Both the position numbers and the translations under genes were made by a program. From an uncultured Ruminococcus sp. (GTDB lineage: Bacteria > Bacillota > Clostridia > Oscillospirales > Acutalibacteraceae): a stretch of DNA of 13,530 nt. This document shows, piece after piece, positions 7,147-13,530 of the stretch. The first letter of the stretch is position 1, and the number at the start of each line of letters is the position of its first letter. A model generated the notes under the pieces. It searched no databases, had not been told where the DNA came from, and worked only from the letters and a program-made list of their open reading frames with translations. Location: positions 1-13,530 of the forward strand of contig CALBHM010000433.1 in NCBI GenBank assembly GCA_937892835.1, given 5' to 3'.

Positions 7147-7767
7147 ATGGAAGAGAATAAAAAGGATCAGTTTGACAGAATTGATGAACTCCTTAAAGAT
7201 ACTTCGGCAGAGAACAGAATTAAGTTTAATGAAGATGACGCAATAGATTCACTTTCATCTCAGGATAGCGATCCTGTTGAAGAACTGGCCGAGCCGACTG
7301 TTCAGAATATTGAGACAAGCAGTGTTCCCGAAGAGGAGGACTACGATGACGAAGAGGATTCTTCCGATTCGATATGCATTATTGACGAAACTTCAACCAC
7401 AATAGAGCTTTCCGACAGCACCGAATCATATCAGACGGCAAGCGACGAAAAGCCTCGCAAGAAGCCTAAGGAAAAGATCAAGTTCAACGCCTTGCAGATC
7501 GTTATAATGTGCGTTGTCGGAGTTGCGCTCCTTTGGTGTATTGCTTTCACGGTGGATCACACGATTGCGGCTCAGGGCTACTCCCCTGTTTTCTGCGTTC
7601 AGACTCAGGCCTATGAGGACGGCAGCGTAAGCTACAAGGGCCTCGGTTACAAGATTCAGTTCAGATTTGACGCCAGCGGAAATCTTACGCAGAAATGCGT
7701 ACCGGCATGGAAAGACGGTCCGAATGATATTGCCGATAAGCAGGCAAGCGGAGCTTCATTTGAATAA
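7147..7767 (+). CDS. Acidic single-pass membrane protein, function unknown
   Basis: A 206-residue protein not recognised by name. Residues 1-100 are low-complexity and strongly acidic (PEEEDYDDEEDSSDS at 61-75), then comes a basic stop (KPRKKPKEK, 102-110) and a single transmembrane helix at about 114-135. A ~70-residue outer domain follows with two cysteines (C150, C184) that could form a disulfide, and a GLGYKIQF segment (165-172). By the positive-inside rule the acidic half is cytoplasmic and the C-terminal part faces outside. I have an impression, unverified, that short exported domains with a 'YxDGxxxYxGLGYKI' pattern occur in other Clostridia. RBS GGAGG (7136-7140) six bases before ATG. 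It has its own promoter and a strong terminator, so it is probably transcribed alone, with some read-through from the gene before. Confidence 0.8.
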   Translation: MEENKKDQFDRIDELLKDTSAENRIKFNEDDAIDSLSSQDSDPVEELAEPTVQNIETSSVPEEEDYDDEEDSSDSICIIDETSTTIELSDSTESYQTASDEKPRKKPKEKIKFNALQIVIMCVVGVALLWCIAFTVDHTIAAQGYSPVFCVQTQAYEDGSVSYKGLGYKIQFRFDASGNLTQKCVPAWKDGPNDIADKQASGASFE

Positions 7768-7785
7768 TAACTAAAATAAAACACA

Positions 7786-7824
7786 AAAAGCACAGAGGCT
7801 TAGTTAATCGCTTCTGTGCTTTTA
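7786..7824. terminator. Strong bidirectional terminator between convergent genes
   Basis: AAAAGCACAGAGGC (7786-7799) pairs with GCTTCTGTGCTTTT (7810-7823) over 14 positions with one G-U, around a 10-base loop. The A-rich left and T-rich right edges give a U-tract on either strand. It lies 19 bases after the 206-residue gene and 12 bases after the minus-strand M20 gene. Confidence 0.9.
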
Positions 7825-7835
7825 TTATGCATAAA

Positions 7836-9305
7836 TTATTCTGATTTTGAAACTTCCTTAATATACTCTCTGAAAAAGATTACGCTTTCCTTAAGTGCTG
7901 AAATCGGGCAGCGTTCATCTGTGGCGTGAGTTGTCAGGAAAAGATTAACGGAGACATTAAACGGAGCATAGCGAAGAATGTTGTCGCAAATCTTTCCATA
8001 ACGGTAAGAATCCGTTCCACCCATTACAAGGTACGGAGCAACGGCAACGTCGTTGGGATGAAGTCCTTCCTCGACCTTTCTGATTGCATTGAACGCTCTC
8101 GAATCGGTCGGTGAGAACTTGGTTGCTTCCTTGCTGTAAAGACGCTCAACCTCCAAATCCTTATAGCGAACAGCCTTGCGAATGTGCTTTTCAACATCAT
8201 CAATCGTGTCACCGGGAAGAGGTCTGAAATTGATTGTAATATTCGGTCTCTGCGGCAGAACGTTTGGCTCGGGACTGCCCTCACACATTGAGATACTCTG
8301 AATCGTTCTGACCATGCTTGCAGATTCCGGAATGGTTTTAAGTACAAGCTTGATAATCGGCTTGAGAAGCCATACATTGCACATTATAACTCTGCCGAGG
8401 TAGTTTGCCTTCCTGCCGACAGTGTCAAAAAGCTCGGTGAGGAACGGCAGCATATGCGATTTAAACTGATGTCTTTCAACATCTTTAATAGTATTGGCGA
8501 GCTTTGCCATGCCGCTGTGCTTCGGTGCGGCGGAAGTGTGACCGCCTTTGTCGTGAACGGTGAGCTTCATATCGGCATATCCCTTTTCGGCAACACCGAC
8601 TGCGGCGATATAAGTATGAATAAGTCCCTTGACATCGAGACGAAGAAGTGCACTTCCCTCATCAAGAACACTATCAAGATGAATTCCTCTCGACTGAAGA
8701 ACTTTAACTATCTCATCGGCACCCGATTCCTCTGAGCAAACGATCTCCTCATTGTGACCAAAGCAGAGATAAACATCTCTCTCGGGCTGAAATCCCTCTT
8801 CCATAAGAGATTCGACGGCCTCCATAACGCAGATAAGATGATTCTTCATATCCAGAGCACCACGACCCCAGATTATCTCTCCGTCATTGTATCCGCTGAA
8901 TGCGTCATGCGTCCAGTCATTCTCTGTGCCCTCGGCAACGGGAACAACATCCTGATGCGAAAGCAATGCCATCGGCTCAAGATTGGGATTCTTACCCTTC
9001 CAGCGATAGATAAGACTTGCCTTTGAAACGTTTTCCTTGACCGTATTCTGCTTTATAAGCGGATAAGCTTCGTCAAGAAAATCATGGAACTTATCAAATT
9101 CCGACCAATCTATCTCGTCCGGATTGCTTCTTGAAATTGTTTTACATTGAATTGCCTTTGATAGATGCTCGGCAACCTTATTAACGTCGATGTCGGCATC
9201 TTCGATTTTAACCCCTTCAAACTTTTTCGGCTTGTAAAAAACAGCTCTTATAAGAGTAACAACAATAAAAAGAGCCAACAAAGCCAATAAAATTTTCCAC
9301 CACAT
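7836..9305 (-). CDS. M20-family zinc metallopeptidase, carboxypeptidase S/PM20D1-like, membrane-anchored
   Basis: A 489-residue protein with an N-terminal membrane helix (residues 3-23, MWWKILLALLALFIVV) and a full M20 catalytic core. Likely metal ligands and catalytic residues are H117 and D119 (SHQDVVPV), D152 (WGRGALDMK), E186/E187 (GHNEE, base plus ligand), D215 (VLDEG) and a late H460 (TTHATDE). The dimerisation/lid part carries H256 (GGHTSAAP). Family knowledge: M20 enzymes of this branch (yeast carboxypeptidase S, mammalian PM20D1) cleave peptides or N-acyl amino acids using one or two zinc ions. Substrate here is unknown; an extracytoplasmic location is inferred from the anchor, although no cleavage site is evident. 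The AGGAGG at 9323-9318 lies a long 12 bases before the ATG, and no better in-frame start exists. Own promoter upstream; terminator 7786-7824 downstream. Confidence 0.92.
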   Translation of the reverse strand: MWWKILLALLALFIVVTLIRAVFYKPKKFEGVKIEDADIDVNKVAEHLSKAIQCKTISRSNPDEIDWSEFDKFHDFLDEAYPLIKQNTVKENVSKASLIYRWKGKNPNLEPMALLSHQDVVPVAEGTENDWTHDAFSGYNDGEIIWGRGALDMKNHLICVMEAVESLMEEGFQPERDVYLCFGHNEEIVCSEESGADEIVKVLQSRGIHLDSVLDEGSALLRLDVKGLIHTYIAAVGVAEKGYADMKLTVHDKGGHTSAAPKHSGMAKLANTIKDVERHQFKSHMLPFLTELFDTVGRKANYLGRVIMCNVWLLKPIIKLVLKTIPESASMVRTIQSISMCEGSPEPNVLPQRPNITINFRPLPGDTIDDVEKHIRKAVRYKDLEVERLYSKEATKFSPTDSRAFNAIRKVEEGLHPNDVAVAPYLVMGGTDSYRYGKICDNILRYAPFNVSVNLFLTTHATDERCPISALKESVIFFREYIKEVSKSE

Positions 9306-9338
9306 GATTATGCAATACCTCCTAAAAATACAGCGTAA

Positions 9339-9367
9339 ATTTTAGCACAATGACAAAAAATTGTCAA
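9339..9367 (-). promoter_or_regulatory. Promoter of the M20 peptidase gene with overlapping palindrome
   Basis: On the minus strand TTGACA (9367-9362), 17-base spacer, TAAAAT (9344-9339). Transcription should start near 9332, a leader of about 27 bases. A perfect inverted repeat TGACAA-AAAA-TTGTCA (9351-9366) covers most of the -35 and the start of the spacer, a position suited to a repressor. Confidence 0.78.
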
Positions 9368-9575
9368 TACTACATAACGTTTCAAAAGTCAGAATTACAT
9401 AAATCGGAATATCCGTCATCATTATATTATAGCTATTTGCAAAGATTGTGAAAAACGTCAAAAATCACACCTTTTTACACTATTGAATATATTGCAATTA
9501 GGTGATTATGCACATAGCACAATTTTTGTTGGGTAAAAATGCACAAATTGAGCATAAATTATTTGTGCAAAACGC
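9368..9575. other. AT-rich intergenic stretch without a gene
   Basis: Between the divergent M20 promoter and the strong plus-strand promoter at 9576 I see no ORF with a ribosome binding site and no RNA gene. It contains scattered TGCACA/GCACAA words (about 9509-9520 and 9540-9546) and the inverted repeat described separately. A minus-strand TATAAT (about 9427-9432) has only a poor -35. Confidence 0.5.
9540..9569. repeat. 9-base inverted repeat just upstream of a strong promoter
   Basis: TGCACAAAT (9540-9548) and ATTTGTGCA (9561-9569) are perfect reverse complements with a 12-base gap. The repeat ends 6 bases before the -35 at 9576, where an activator or repressor dimer could bind. Confidence 0.5.
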
Positions 9576-9604
9576 TTGACAAGCAGGAATAACCGTGCTA
9601 TAAT
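9576..9604 (+). promoter_or_regulatory. Consensus extended -10 sigma-A promoter
   Basis: TTGACA (9576-9581), 17-base spacer ending in TGC, then TATAAT (9599-9604). Both hexamers are perfect and the TGn extension (9596-9598) is present, so this is predicted to be the strongest promoter in the window. Start near 9611. Confidence 0.9.
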
Positions 9605-9640
9605 GTAGTCACAAAAAGAAAAGAAAGGAATGAATGACTT

Positions 9641-9766
9641 ATGACAAACAACATGTACTATGTCGCAGAGGAAAAAATATTAAACGAGATCGCAAATGAA
9701 AAGAAGTTTTCATTCCGTGCTATCTTAAAGCTCCTGACAGCCAACGCTATATCAAGGAAGTTTTAA
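9641..9766 (+). CDS. Small ORF, 41 residues, unknown function
   Basis: ATG to TAA encodes MTNNMYYVAEEKILNEIANE and then a basic/hydrophobic half with KKFSFRAILKLL, ending SRKF. The first part looks helical and acidic, the second amphipathic and basic. I do not recognise a family. Support: it is the first substantial ORF after a consensus promoter, with AAGGA at 9625-9629. Against: the spacing to the ATG is long (11 bases), and rival ATGs at 9630 (4 codons, its stop overlapping this start as ATGA) and 9634 (21 codons) lie closer to the AAGGA. It could be a genuine small protein, a leader peptide, or an accidental ORF in a noncoding RNA. Confidence 0.45.
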   Translation: MTNNMYYVAEEKILNEIANEKKFSFRAILKLLTANAISRKF

Positions 9767-9896
9767 GTGCATCGGCTTTTGCGAGCCGTTAATATTGAAA
9801 TTTTCCATGCCCGATACAACCGCCATGCGGATTGCACCCCGATAATCTATCGGATTCGAGAAATCGAAATTGCATGACGGCAAAGGCAGAACTCAT
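9767..9896 (+). ncRNA. Hairpin-rich untranslated stretch, candidate structured RNA or 3' UTR
   Basis: Downstream of the 41-codon ORF and before the terminator four small perfect hairpins can be drawn in order: CGGCT/AGCCG (9773-9777 with 9784-9788), CCGC/GCGG (9820-9823 with 9827-9830), CCGATA/TATCGG (9839-9844 with 9848-9853) and TTCGA/TCGAA closing a GAAA tetraloop (9855-9868). A longer-range pairing GCCGT/ACGGC (9785-9789 with 9877-9881) competes with the first. No long ORF with an RBS crosses it. It fits no RNA class I know (not RNase P, tmRNA, SRP or 6S). Each stem is short, so the evidence is suggestive only. Confidence 0.3.
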
Positions 9897-9948
9897 AATC
9901 ACCCGAAAAGGTTTTATCCCCCCTTCCTTTTCGGGTGATTTTTTCTTT
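9897..9948 (+). terminator. Very strong Rho-independent terminator
   Basis: AATCACCCGAAAAGG (9897-9911) pairs perfectly over 15 bases with CCTTTTCGGGTGATT (9926-9940) around a 14-base loop rich in T and C; TTTTCTTT follows. It closes the transcript that starts near 9611 and insulates the marR promoter. Confidence 0.93.
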
Positions 9949-9992
9949 AAAGCATATAAAGAAAATTCATAAAGTGTTAACAGACGGATATA

Positions 9993-10021
9993 TTGACAAT
10001 TGTTGAACAGTAAACTATAAT
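9993..10021 (+). promoter_or_regulatory. Consensus promoter of the marR-ABC exporter operon
   Basis: TTGACA (9993-9998), 17-base spacer, TATAAT (10016-10021), both perfect. Start near 10028. An ATG at 10020 overlaps the -10 box and so would not be on the transcript; this fixes the marR start at 10059. Confidence 0.88.
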
Positions 10022-10027
10022 GTTGAA
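9993..10027. promoter_or_regulatory. Candidate MarR operator over the promoter
   Basis: ACAATTGT (9996-10003) is a perfect 8-base palindrome overlapping the -35 end and spacer, flanked by imperfect symmetry. TGTTGAA occurs at 10001-10007 and again at 10021-10027, exactly 20 bases (two helical turns) apart. MarR proteins usually repress their own operons through 16-20 base palindromes at the promoter; assignment to this regulator is inference. Confidence 0.45.
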
Positions 10028-10058
10028 TGTCGTACAAAAAAGTAAGGGAGTGAAACAC

Positions 10059-10517
10059 ATGAAAGAAACTGTTCATAATGAACTGAGGTCGCTTTCACAT
10101 CTTATTTACAGATTTATCGAAAACCTGCCGAACAAGAAAAAAATTGATTCAATGACAGGCACAAACGGCTGTATAATAGGCTATCTCACCGAGAACAGCG
10201 ACCACGATGTTTTTCAAAAAGATATTGAAAAAGCTTTCGGAATAACACGTTCAACCGCTTCAAAGGTGATAAACCTCATGGAGCAAAAGGGTCTTGTTGA
10301 AAGGCAGTCGGTAAGCTGCGACGCACGTCTCAAAAAAATTGTTATGACCGACAAATCAAAGGCTGTATCGCATCTTATGGCGGAGGATATGAACCTGGTT
10401 GAAAGCGTTCTGACCGAGGGATTCAGCCCCGAGGAAAAGAAGGCTTTGTATAATTATCTCAAAAGGATGAAACAAAATCTCAAAAACTACTATACTAATG
10501 AAAAGGAGGAATTCTGA
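10059..10517 (+). CDS. MarR-family transcriptional regulator
   Basis: A 152-residue protein of the usual MarR size. Winged helix-turn-helix at about residues 35-100: helix-turn-helix VFQKDIEKAFGITRSTASKV (51-70) extending through INLMEQKGLVERQ, then a wing with D88 and R90 (SCDARLKKIVMT) matching the DxR pattern of the family. Outer helices at both ends form the expected dimer interface. MarR proteins are cytoplasmic dimers that commonly leave DNA on binding small, often aromatic or toxic, molecules. Start chosen at 10059 because AAGGGAG (10044-10050) lies eight bases upstream; the 13 extra codons back to 10020 begin inside the -10 box. It precedes the ABC exporter genes by one base and is expected to repress this operon. 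C87 in the wing might allow redox sensing, but this is speculation. Confidence 0.92.
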   Translation: MKETVHNELRSLSHLIYRFIENLPNKKKIDSMTGTNGCIIGYLTENSDHDVFQKDIEKAFGITRSTASKVINLMEQKGLVERQSVSCDARLKKIVMTDKSKAVSHLMAEDMNLVESVLTEGFSPEEKKALYNYLKRMKQNLKNYYTNEKEEF

Positions 10518-10518
10518 T

Positions 10519-12267
10519 ATGCATATGATCAAAAGACTAATGCAATGTATCCGAGAATACAAGCGACCGTCGTTACTCAGTCCCCTGTTTATAACGGGTG
10601 AGGTTGTCATTGAATGCTTTATACCTTTTATAACAGCTCAGTTGATTGACAGCATTGAAGCCGGCTGCGGCATGGACGTAATAACTCAGTACGGTATCAA
10701 GCTTGTGATTCTCGCAATTTGCTCGCTTACCTGCGGTGCTTTGGCGGGACATTTCTGTGCTGTTGCTTCATGCGGTTTCGCAAAGAATCTTCGACACGAT
10801 CTTTTCTATGCGGTTCAGAACTATTCATTCTCAAACATTGACAAGTTTTCCGCATCGAGCCTTGTAACAAGACTCACAACGGATGTAACAAATGTTCAGA
10901 ACTCATACATGATGATAATCAGGACAGCAATCAGAAGCCCATTGATGCTTATTTTCTCAATCGTCATGACAATCAAGCTCAGCCCGAAGCTGACGACAGC
11001 GTTTGTTGCGCTTATTCCGTTTCTGGCAGTCGGACTTGTGCTCATGATAAAGATGGTAATGCCGCTGTTCAAACGTATTTTTAAGCGTTATGATGCGCTT
11101 AATAATTCCGTCCAGGAGAACGTTGCAGGCATCAGAGCGGTCAAATCCTTCGTTCGTGAGGATTTTGAAAATCATAAATTTTCTATCGCATCTGACAATG
11201 TATGTAACGACTTCACAAAGGCCGAGAAACTTATGGCACTCACCAATCCCCTTGTCAGTGCCGCAATCTATGTTATCATGCTCATAGTATTCTATTTCGG
11301 AGCAAAAATAATTGTTACCTCGGGCGGCACGGAGCTTGAGGTCGGCGGTCTTTCATCAATTCTGACCTATGGCATGCAGGTTCTTATGAGCCTTCTCATG
11401 GTTTCAATGACGCTTGTTATGATTTCCATGTCCTTCGCTTCGGCCGGACGAATTGTTGAGGTTCTCGAAGAAAGCAGCACAATTAAGAACCCGAAAAATC
11501 CCGTTCGCAAGGTTGAGGACGGTTCAATCGACTTTGAAAATGTCGATTTTGCTTATTCAAAAACGCAGGAGGTCAACACTCTGCGCAACATAAACTTCCA
11601 CATAAACTCCGGCGAAACGATAGGAATCATCGGCGGAACAGGCAGCAGTAAATCAACGCTTATTCAGCTCATTCCGAGACTTTATGACGTAACAAACGGA
11701 AGCGTTAAGGTCGGCGGAGTTGATGTTAGAAAATATGACATTGAGACTCTGCGTGACGCAGTTTCCGTTGTGCTTCAGAAAAACGTTATTTTTTCGGGAA
11801 CAATCAAAGAGAATCTTCGCTGGGGTGATAAGGACGCAACCGACGAAGATATCATCAGAGTTTGCAAACTCGCCCAGGCCGATGAATTTATCGAGCAGAT
11901 GCCCGACAAATACGACACATATATCGAAAGAGGCGGTGCAAACGTCTCCGGCGGACAGAAGCAGCGACTTTGCATTGCGAGAGCCTTGCTCAAAAAGCCG
12001 AAGATTCTTATTCTTGACGACTCCACAAGTGCAGTCGACACCAAGACTGACGCAATGATCAGAAAGGCTTTCCGTGAGGAAATTCCGGACACAACCAAGC
12101 TTATCATTGCTCAGCGTATCTCCTCGGTTCAAGATGCTGACAGAATAATCGTTCTCCACAACGGTGAGATCAACGGAATAGGCACTCACGACGAACTTAT
12201 GGAAAATAACGCAATTTACCGTGAGGTATTTGAATCTCAGACAAAGGCAGGTGATTTTGATGAGTAA
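10519..12267 (+). CDS. ABC exporter half-transporter with degenerate ATP site (heterodimer subunit 1)
   Basis: A 582-residue fusion of a six-helix transmembrane domain (about 1-310) and a nucleotide-binding domain. Numbered from 10519: Walker A GGTGSSKST (372-380), Q-loop Q420 (VVLQKNVIFSGTI), signature VSGGQ (476-480), Walker B ILILDD (496-501), D-loop SAVD (504-507). The catalytic Glu after Walker B is Asp (D501) and the H-loop His is Gln (Q532 in IIAQRISS). Those two changes together are the hallmark of the non-catalytic subunit of heterodimeric exporters such as TM287/288 or BmrCD. Likely role: ATP-driven export of drugs, peptides or lipids across the membrane; substrate unknown. Start set at 10519 because AAAGGAGGA (10502-10510) lies eight bases upstream; an ATG at 10498 is inside marR and precedes this RBS. 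Overlaps the next gene by 8 bases. Confidence 0.93.
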   Translation: MHMIKRLMQCIREYKRPSLLSPLFITGEVVIECFIPFITAQLIDSIEAGCGMDVITQYGIKLVILAICSLTCGALAGHFCAVASCGFAKNLRHDLFYAVQNYSFSNIDKFSASSLVTRLTTDVTNVQNSYMMIIRTAIRSPLMLIFSIVMTIKLSPKLTTAFVALIPFLAVGLVLMIKMVMPLFKRIFKRYDALNNSVQENVAGIRAVKSFVREDFENHKFSIASDNVCNDFTKAEKLMALTNPLVSAAIYVIMLIVFYFGAKIIVTSGGTELEVGGLSSILTYGMQVLMSLLMVSMTLVMISMSFASAGRIVEVLEESSTIKNPKNPVRKVEDGSIDFENVDFAYSKTQEVNTLRNINFHINSGETIGIIGGTGSSKSTLIQLIPRLYDVTNGSVKVGGVDVRKYDIETLRDAVSVVLQKNVIFSGTIKENLRWGDKDATDEDIIRVCKLAQADEFIEQMPDKYDTYIERGGANVSGGQKQRLCIARALLKKPKILILDDSTSAVDTKTDAMIRKAFREEIPDTTKLIIAQRISSVQDADRIIVLHNGEINGIGTHDELMENNAIYREVFESQTKAGDFDE

Positions 12268-13530
12268 TCCGATGCCAAAAGGAAGAAGAGCCCCGATGAT
12301 GGGAATGAAATCGGGAGCCAAGAAAGGTACATTTAAAAGAATCCTCAAAATGCTTTTCAGCGAGTACAAAGCTCCGCTTATCGTGGTTGTTGTCTGCATA
12401 ATTCTTTCGACGCTTGCTTCAACAACATCTAATCTGTTCCTCAATAATTTTATTATTGAAATCAAAAAAGGCATAGACACAGGCTGGGATTCGGCACTGC
12501 CTAACATTATCAAAATCATAGCAATAATGGGTTGCATTTATCTTTTGGGCGTTATCGCATCTTTCTTCCACGCAAGGATAATGGCGATAGTAACGCAGGG
12601 ATTTCTTAACAAAACCCGTAAGACAATGTTCCGCAAAATGGAAAGACTGCCGATAAAATATTTCGACACACATCCGCACGGCGACATAATGTCCTACTAT
12701 ACAAACGATATCGACACACTTCGACAGCTTGTTTCGCAGGCTATGCCTGCCCTCATCCAGTCGGCATTGACGATCATCATTCTTGTTGCTTACATGCTCT
12801 ACCTGAGCGTCTGGATGACGCTTATCGTTTTCGGCGCAGTGGGATTGATGATGATAGTCGTTAAAACAGTCGGCGGTAATTCGGCCAAGTTCTTTGTCCG
12901 TCAGCAGAAGGCTCTCGGTAAAACAGAGGGCTTTATCGAGGAAATGATGAGCGGTCAAAAGGTCGTTAAGGTCTTTAACCATGAGCAGGAAAGCTGCAAG
13001 GATTTTGACAGAATCAACGGTGAGCTTTTCAAGGAAGCGTCAAAAGCAAACAGCTTTGCAAATATCCTTATGCCTATCATGGGCAACATCGGTAACATTC
13101 TTTATGTTTGCATCGCTTTCATCGGCGGACTTCTCATTCTCTCTCCGAATGTTCACAATCTTTCACTCTCCGGCCAGGCACTCGGCATTGCCGTTGTTGT
13201 TCCTTTTCTGAATATGACAAGACAGTTCACGAACAACATCAGTCAGATTTCGCAGCATATCAACAGTATCATTATGGCTCTCGCCGGTGCAGACAGAATT
13301 TTCGACCTCATGGACGAAAAGCCCGAGGTTGACGACGGTTACGTTACACTGGTCAACGCAAAAGAGATTGACGGCAAGCTCGTTGAATGTAAGGAGCGCA
13401 CCGGAACATGGGCATGGAAGCACCCCCACGAGGACGGAAGTGTTACCTACACCAAGCTCATGGGCGACGTTCGCATGGAGCATATGGATTTCGGCTATGA
13501 GCCGAACAAGATTGTTCTTCACGATATTTC
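12260..13530 (+). CDS. ABC exporter half-transporter, heterodimer subunit 2, 3' end missing
   Basis: 423 codons are visible, covering a basic N-terminal tail rich in Met, Lys and Arg (MSNPMPKGRRAPMMG), the six-helix transmembrane domain (about 38-345; coupling segment YFDTHPHGDIMSYYTNDID at 134-152) and the first strands of the nucleotide-binding domain (VRMEHMDFGYEPNKIVLHDI, 404-423). The window ends before Walker A. The start ATG lies inside the stop region of the first half (ATGAGTAA overlap), with AGGTGA at 12249-12254. Expected to pair with the upstream subunit and supply the catalytic Walker B Glu and H-loop His, which are out of view. An unusual ~40-residue insertion (361-402) with Trp and charged residues separates the membrane and ATPase domains; similar inserts are, as I recall, frequent in this clostridial subfamily. 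Confidence 0.92.
   Translation, partial: MSNPMPKGRRAPMMGMKSGAKKGTFKRILKMLFSEYKAPLIVVVVCIILSTLASTTSNLFLNNFIIEIKKGIDTGWDSALPNIIKIIAIMGCIYLLGVIASFFHARIMAIVTQGFLNKTRKTMFRKMERLPIKYFDTHPHGDIMSYYTNDIDTLRQLVSQAMPALIQSALTIIILVAYMLYLSVWMTLIVFGAVGLMMIVVKTVGGNSAKFFVRQQKALGKTEGFIEEMMSGQKVVKVFNHEQESCKDFDRINGELFKEASKANSFANILMPIMGNIGNILYVCIAFIGGLLILSPNVHNLSLSGQALGIAVVVPFLNMTRQFTNNISQISQHINSIIMALAGADRIFDLMDEKPEVDDGYVTLVNAKEIDGKLVECKERTGTWAWKHPHEDGSVTYTKLMGDVRMEHMDFGYEPNKIVLHDI

Noticed and set aside
9750..9935. Alternative plus frame of ~60 codons with one internal stop, suggesting a frameshifted continuation of the 41-codon ORF
   Set aside because: No recognisable protein features, an internal TAA, and it ends inside the terminator; hairpins explain the stretch better.
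10020..10058. N-terminal extension of MarR from the ATG at 10020
   Set aside because: The ATG overlaps the perfect -10 box and precedes the expected transcript start; a good RBS points to 10059.
9789..10076. Minus-strand 95-codon ORF
   Set aside because: It runs through the perfect terminator hairpin and the marR promoter, has no RBS, and shows no domain.
10498..10518. Earlier ATG for ABC subunit 1
   Set aside because: It lies within marR and upstream of the AGGAGG that serves the ATG at 10519.
11632..11660. Serine in place of the third Walker A glycine (GGTGSSKST) as a sign of inactivity
   Set aside because: This variant is, to my knowledge, common in clostridial exporter halves and keeps the lysine and serine; not evidence of decay.
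11653..12537. Long minus-strand ORF (294 codons) opposite the ABC genes
   Set aside because: Antisense shadow of two well-supported coding regions with full motifs; no RBS and no known domain.
1..13530. Mobile element, CRISPR array, toxin-antitoxin pair, tRNA or rRNA
   Set aside because: No transposase, integrase, regular short repeats or RNA-gene signatures seen on either strand.

Overview
The window looks like chromosomal DNA of a Gram-positive anaerobe of the class Clostridia, most likely a Ruminococcaceae/Oscillospirales-type gut bacterium. This is inferred from strong AGGAGG-type ribosome binding sites, near-consensus TTGACA/TATAAT promoters with 17-base spacers, gene families (Tex, RlmD, heterodimeric ABC exporter, DUF6273 surface protein with CxxC modules) and mixed base composition. 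No search could be run, so the taxonomy is a judgement. There is no phage, insertion sequence, CRISPR array, rRNA or tRNA visible.

Layout. (1) Positions 1-4395, plus strand: a tightly packed, translationally coupled operon of tex (5' end missing), a major-facilitator transporter of the organophosphate antiporter type, and a 23S rRNA m5U methyltransferase (RlmD type). It ends in two hairpin terminators (4491-4590), the second of which is also placed to stop the convergent gene. (2) 4594-6297, minus strand: a secreted or surface protein with signal peptide, DUF6273-like domain, three 40-residue CxxC modules, an Ig-like domain and an aromatic hydrophobic C-terminal tail. (3) 6298-6584: a divergent promoter region with a 10-base inverted repeat between two strong promoters. 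(4) 6585-7767, plus strand: two small membrane proteins of unknown function (154 and 206 residues), closed by a strong bidirectional terminator. (5) 7836-9305, minus strand: an M20-family metallopeptidase with an N-terminal membrane anchor. (6) 9306-10058: a regulatory region holding a consensus extended -10 promoter, a 41-codon ORF, a hairpin-rich untranslated stretch and a very strong terminator, i.e. a compact independent transcript of about 335 nt. (7) 10059-13530, plus strand: a MarR-type regulator followed by the two halves of a heterodimeric ABC exporter, the second cut by the window end.

How they work together. The MarR-exporter cassette is a classic arrangement of a local repressor controlling an efflux or export pump. 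The first half-transporter carries the degenerate ATP site (Asp for the catalytic Glu, Gln for the H-loop His), so the downstream half is expected to carry the catalytic Walker B and H-loop. The tex operon joins RNA/transcription housekeeping with rRNA modification and an unrelated-looking transporter.

Nothing here is clearly a new defence or mobile system. The best candidates for something undescribed are the small transcript at 9576-9950 and the divergent control region at 6368-6498.
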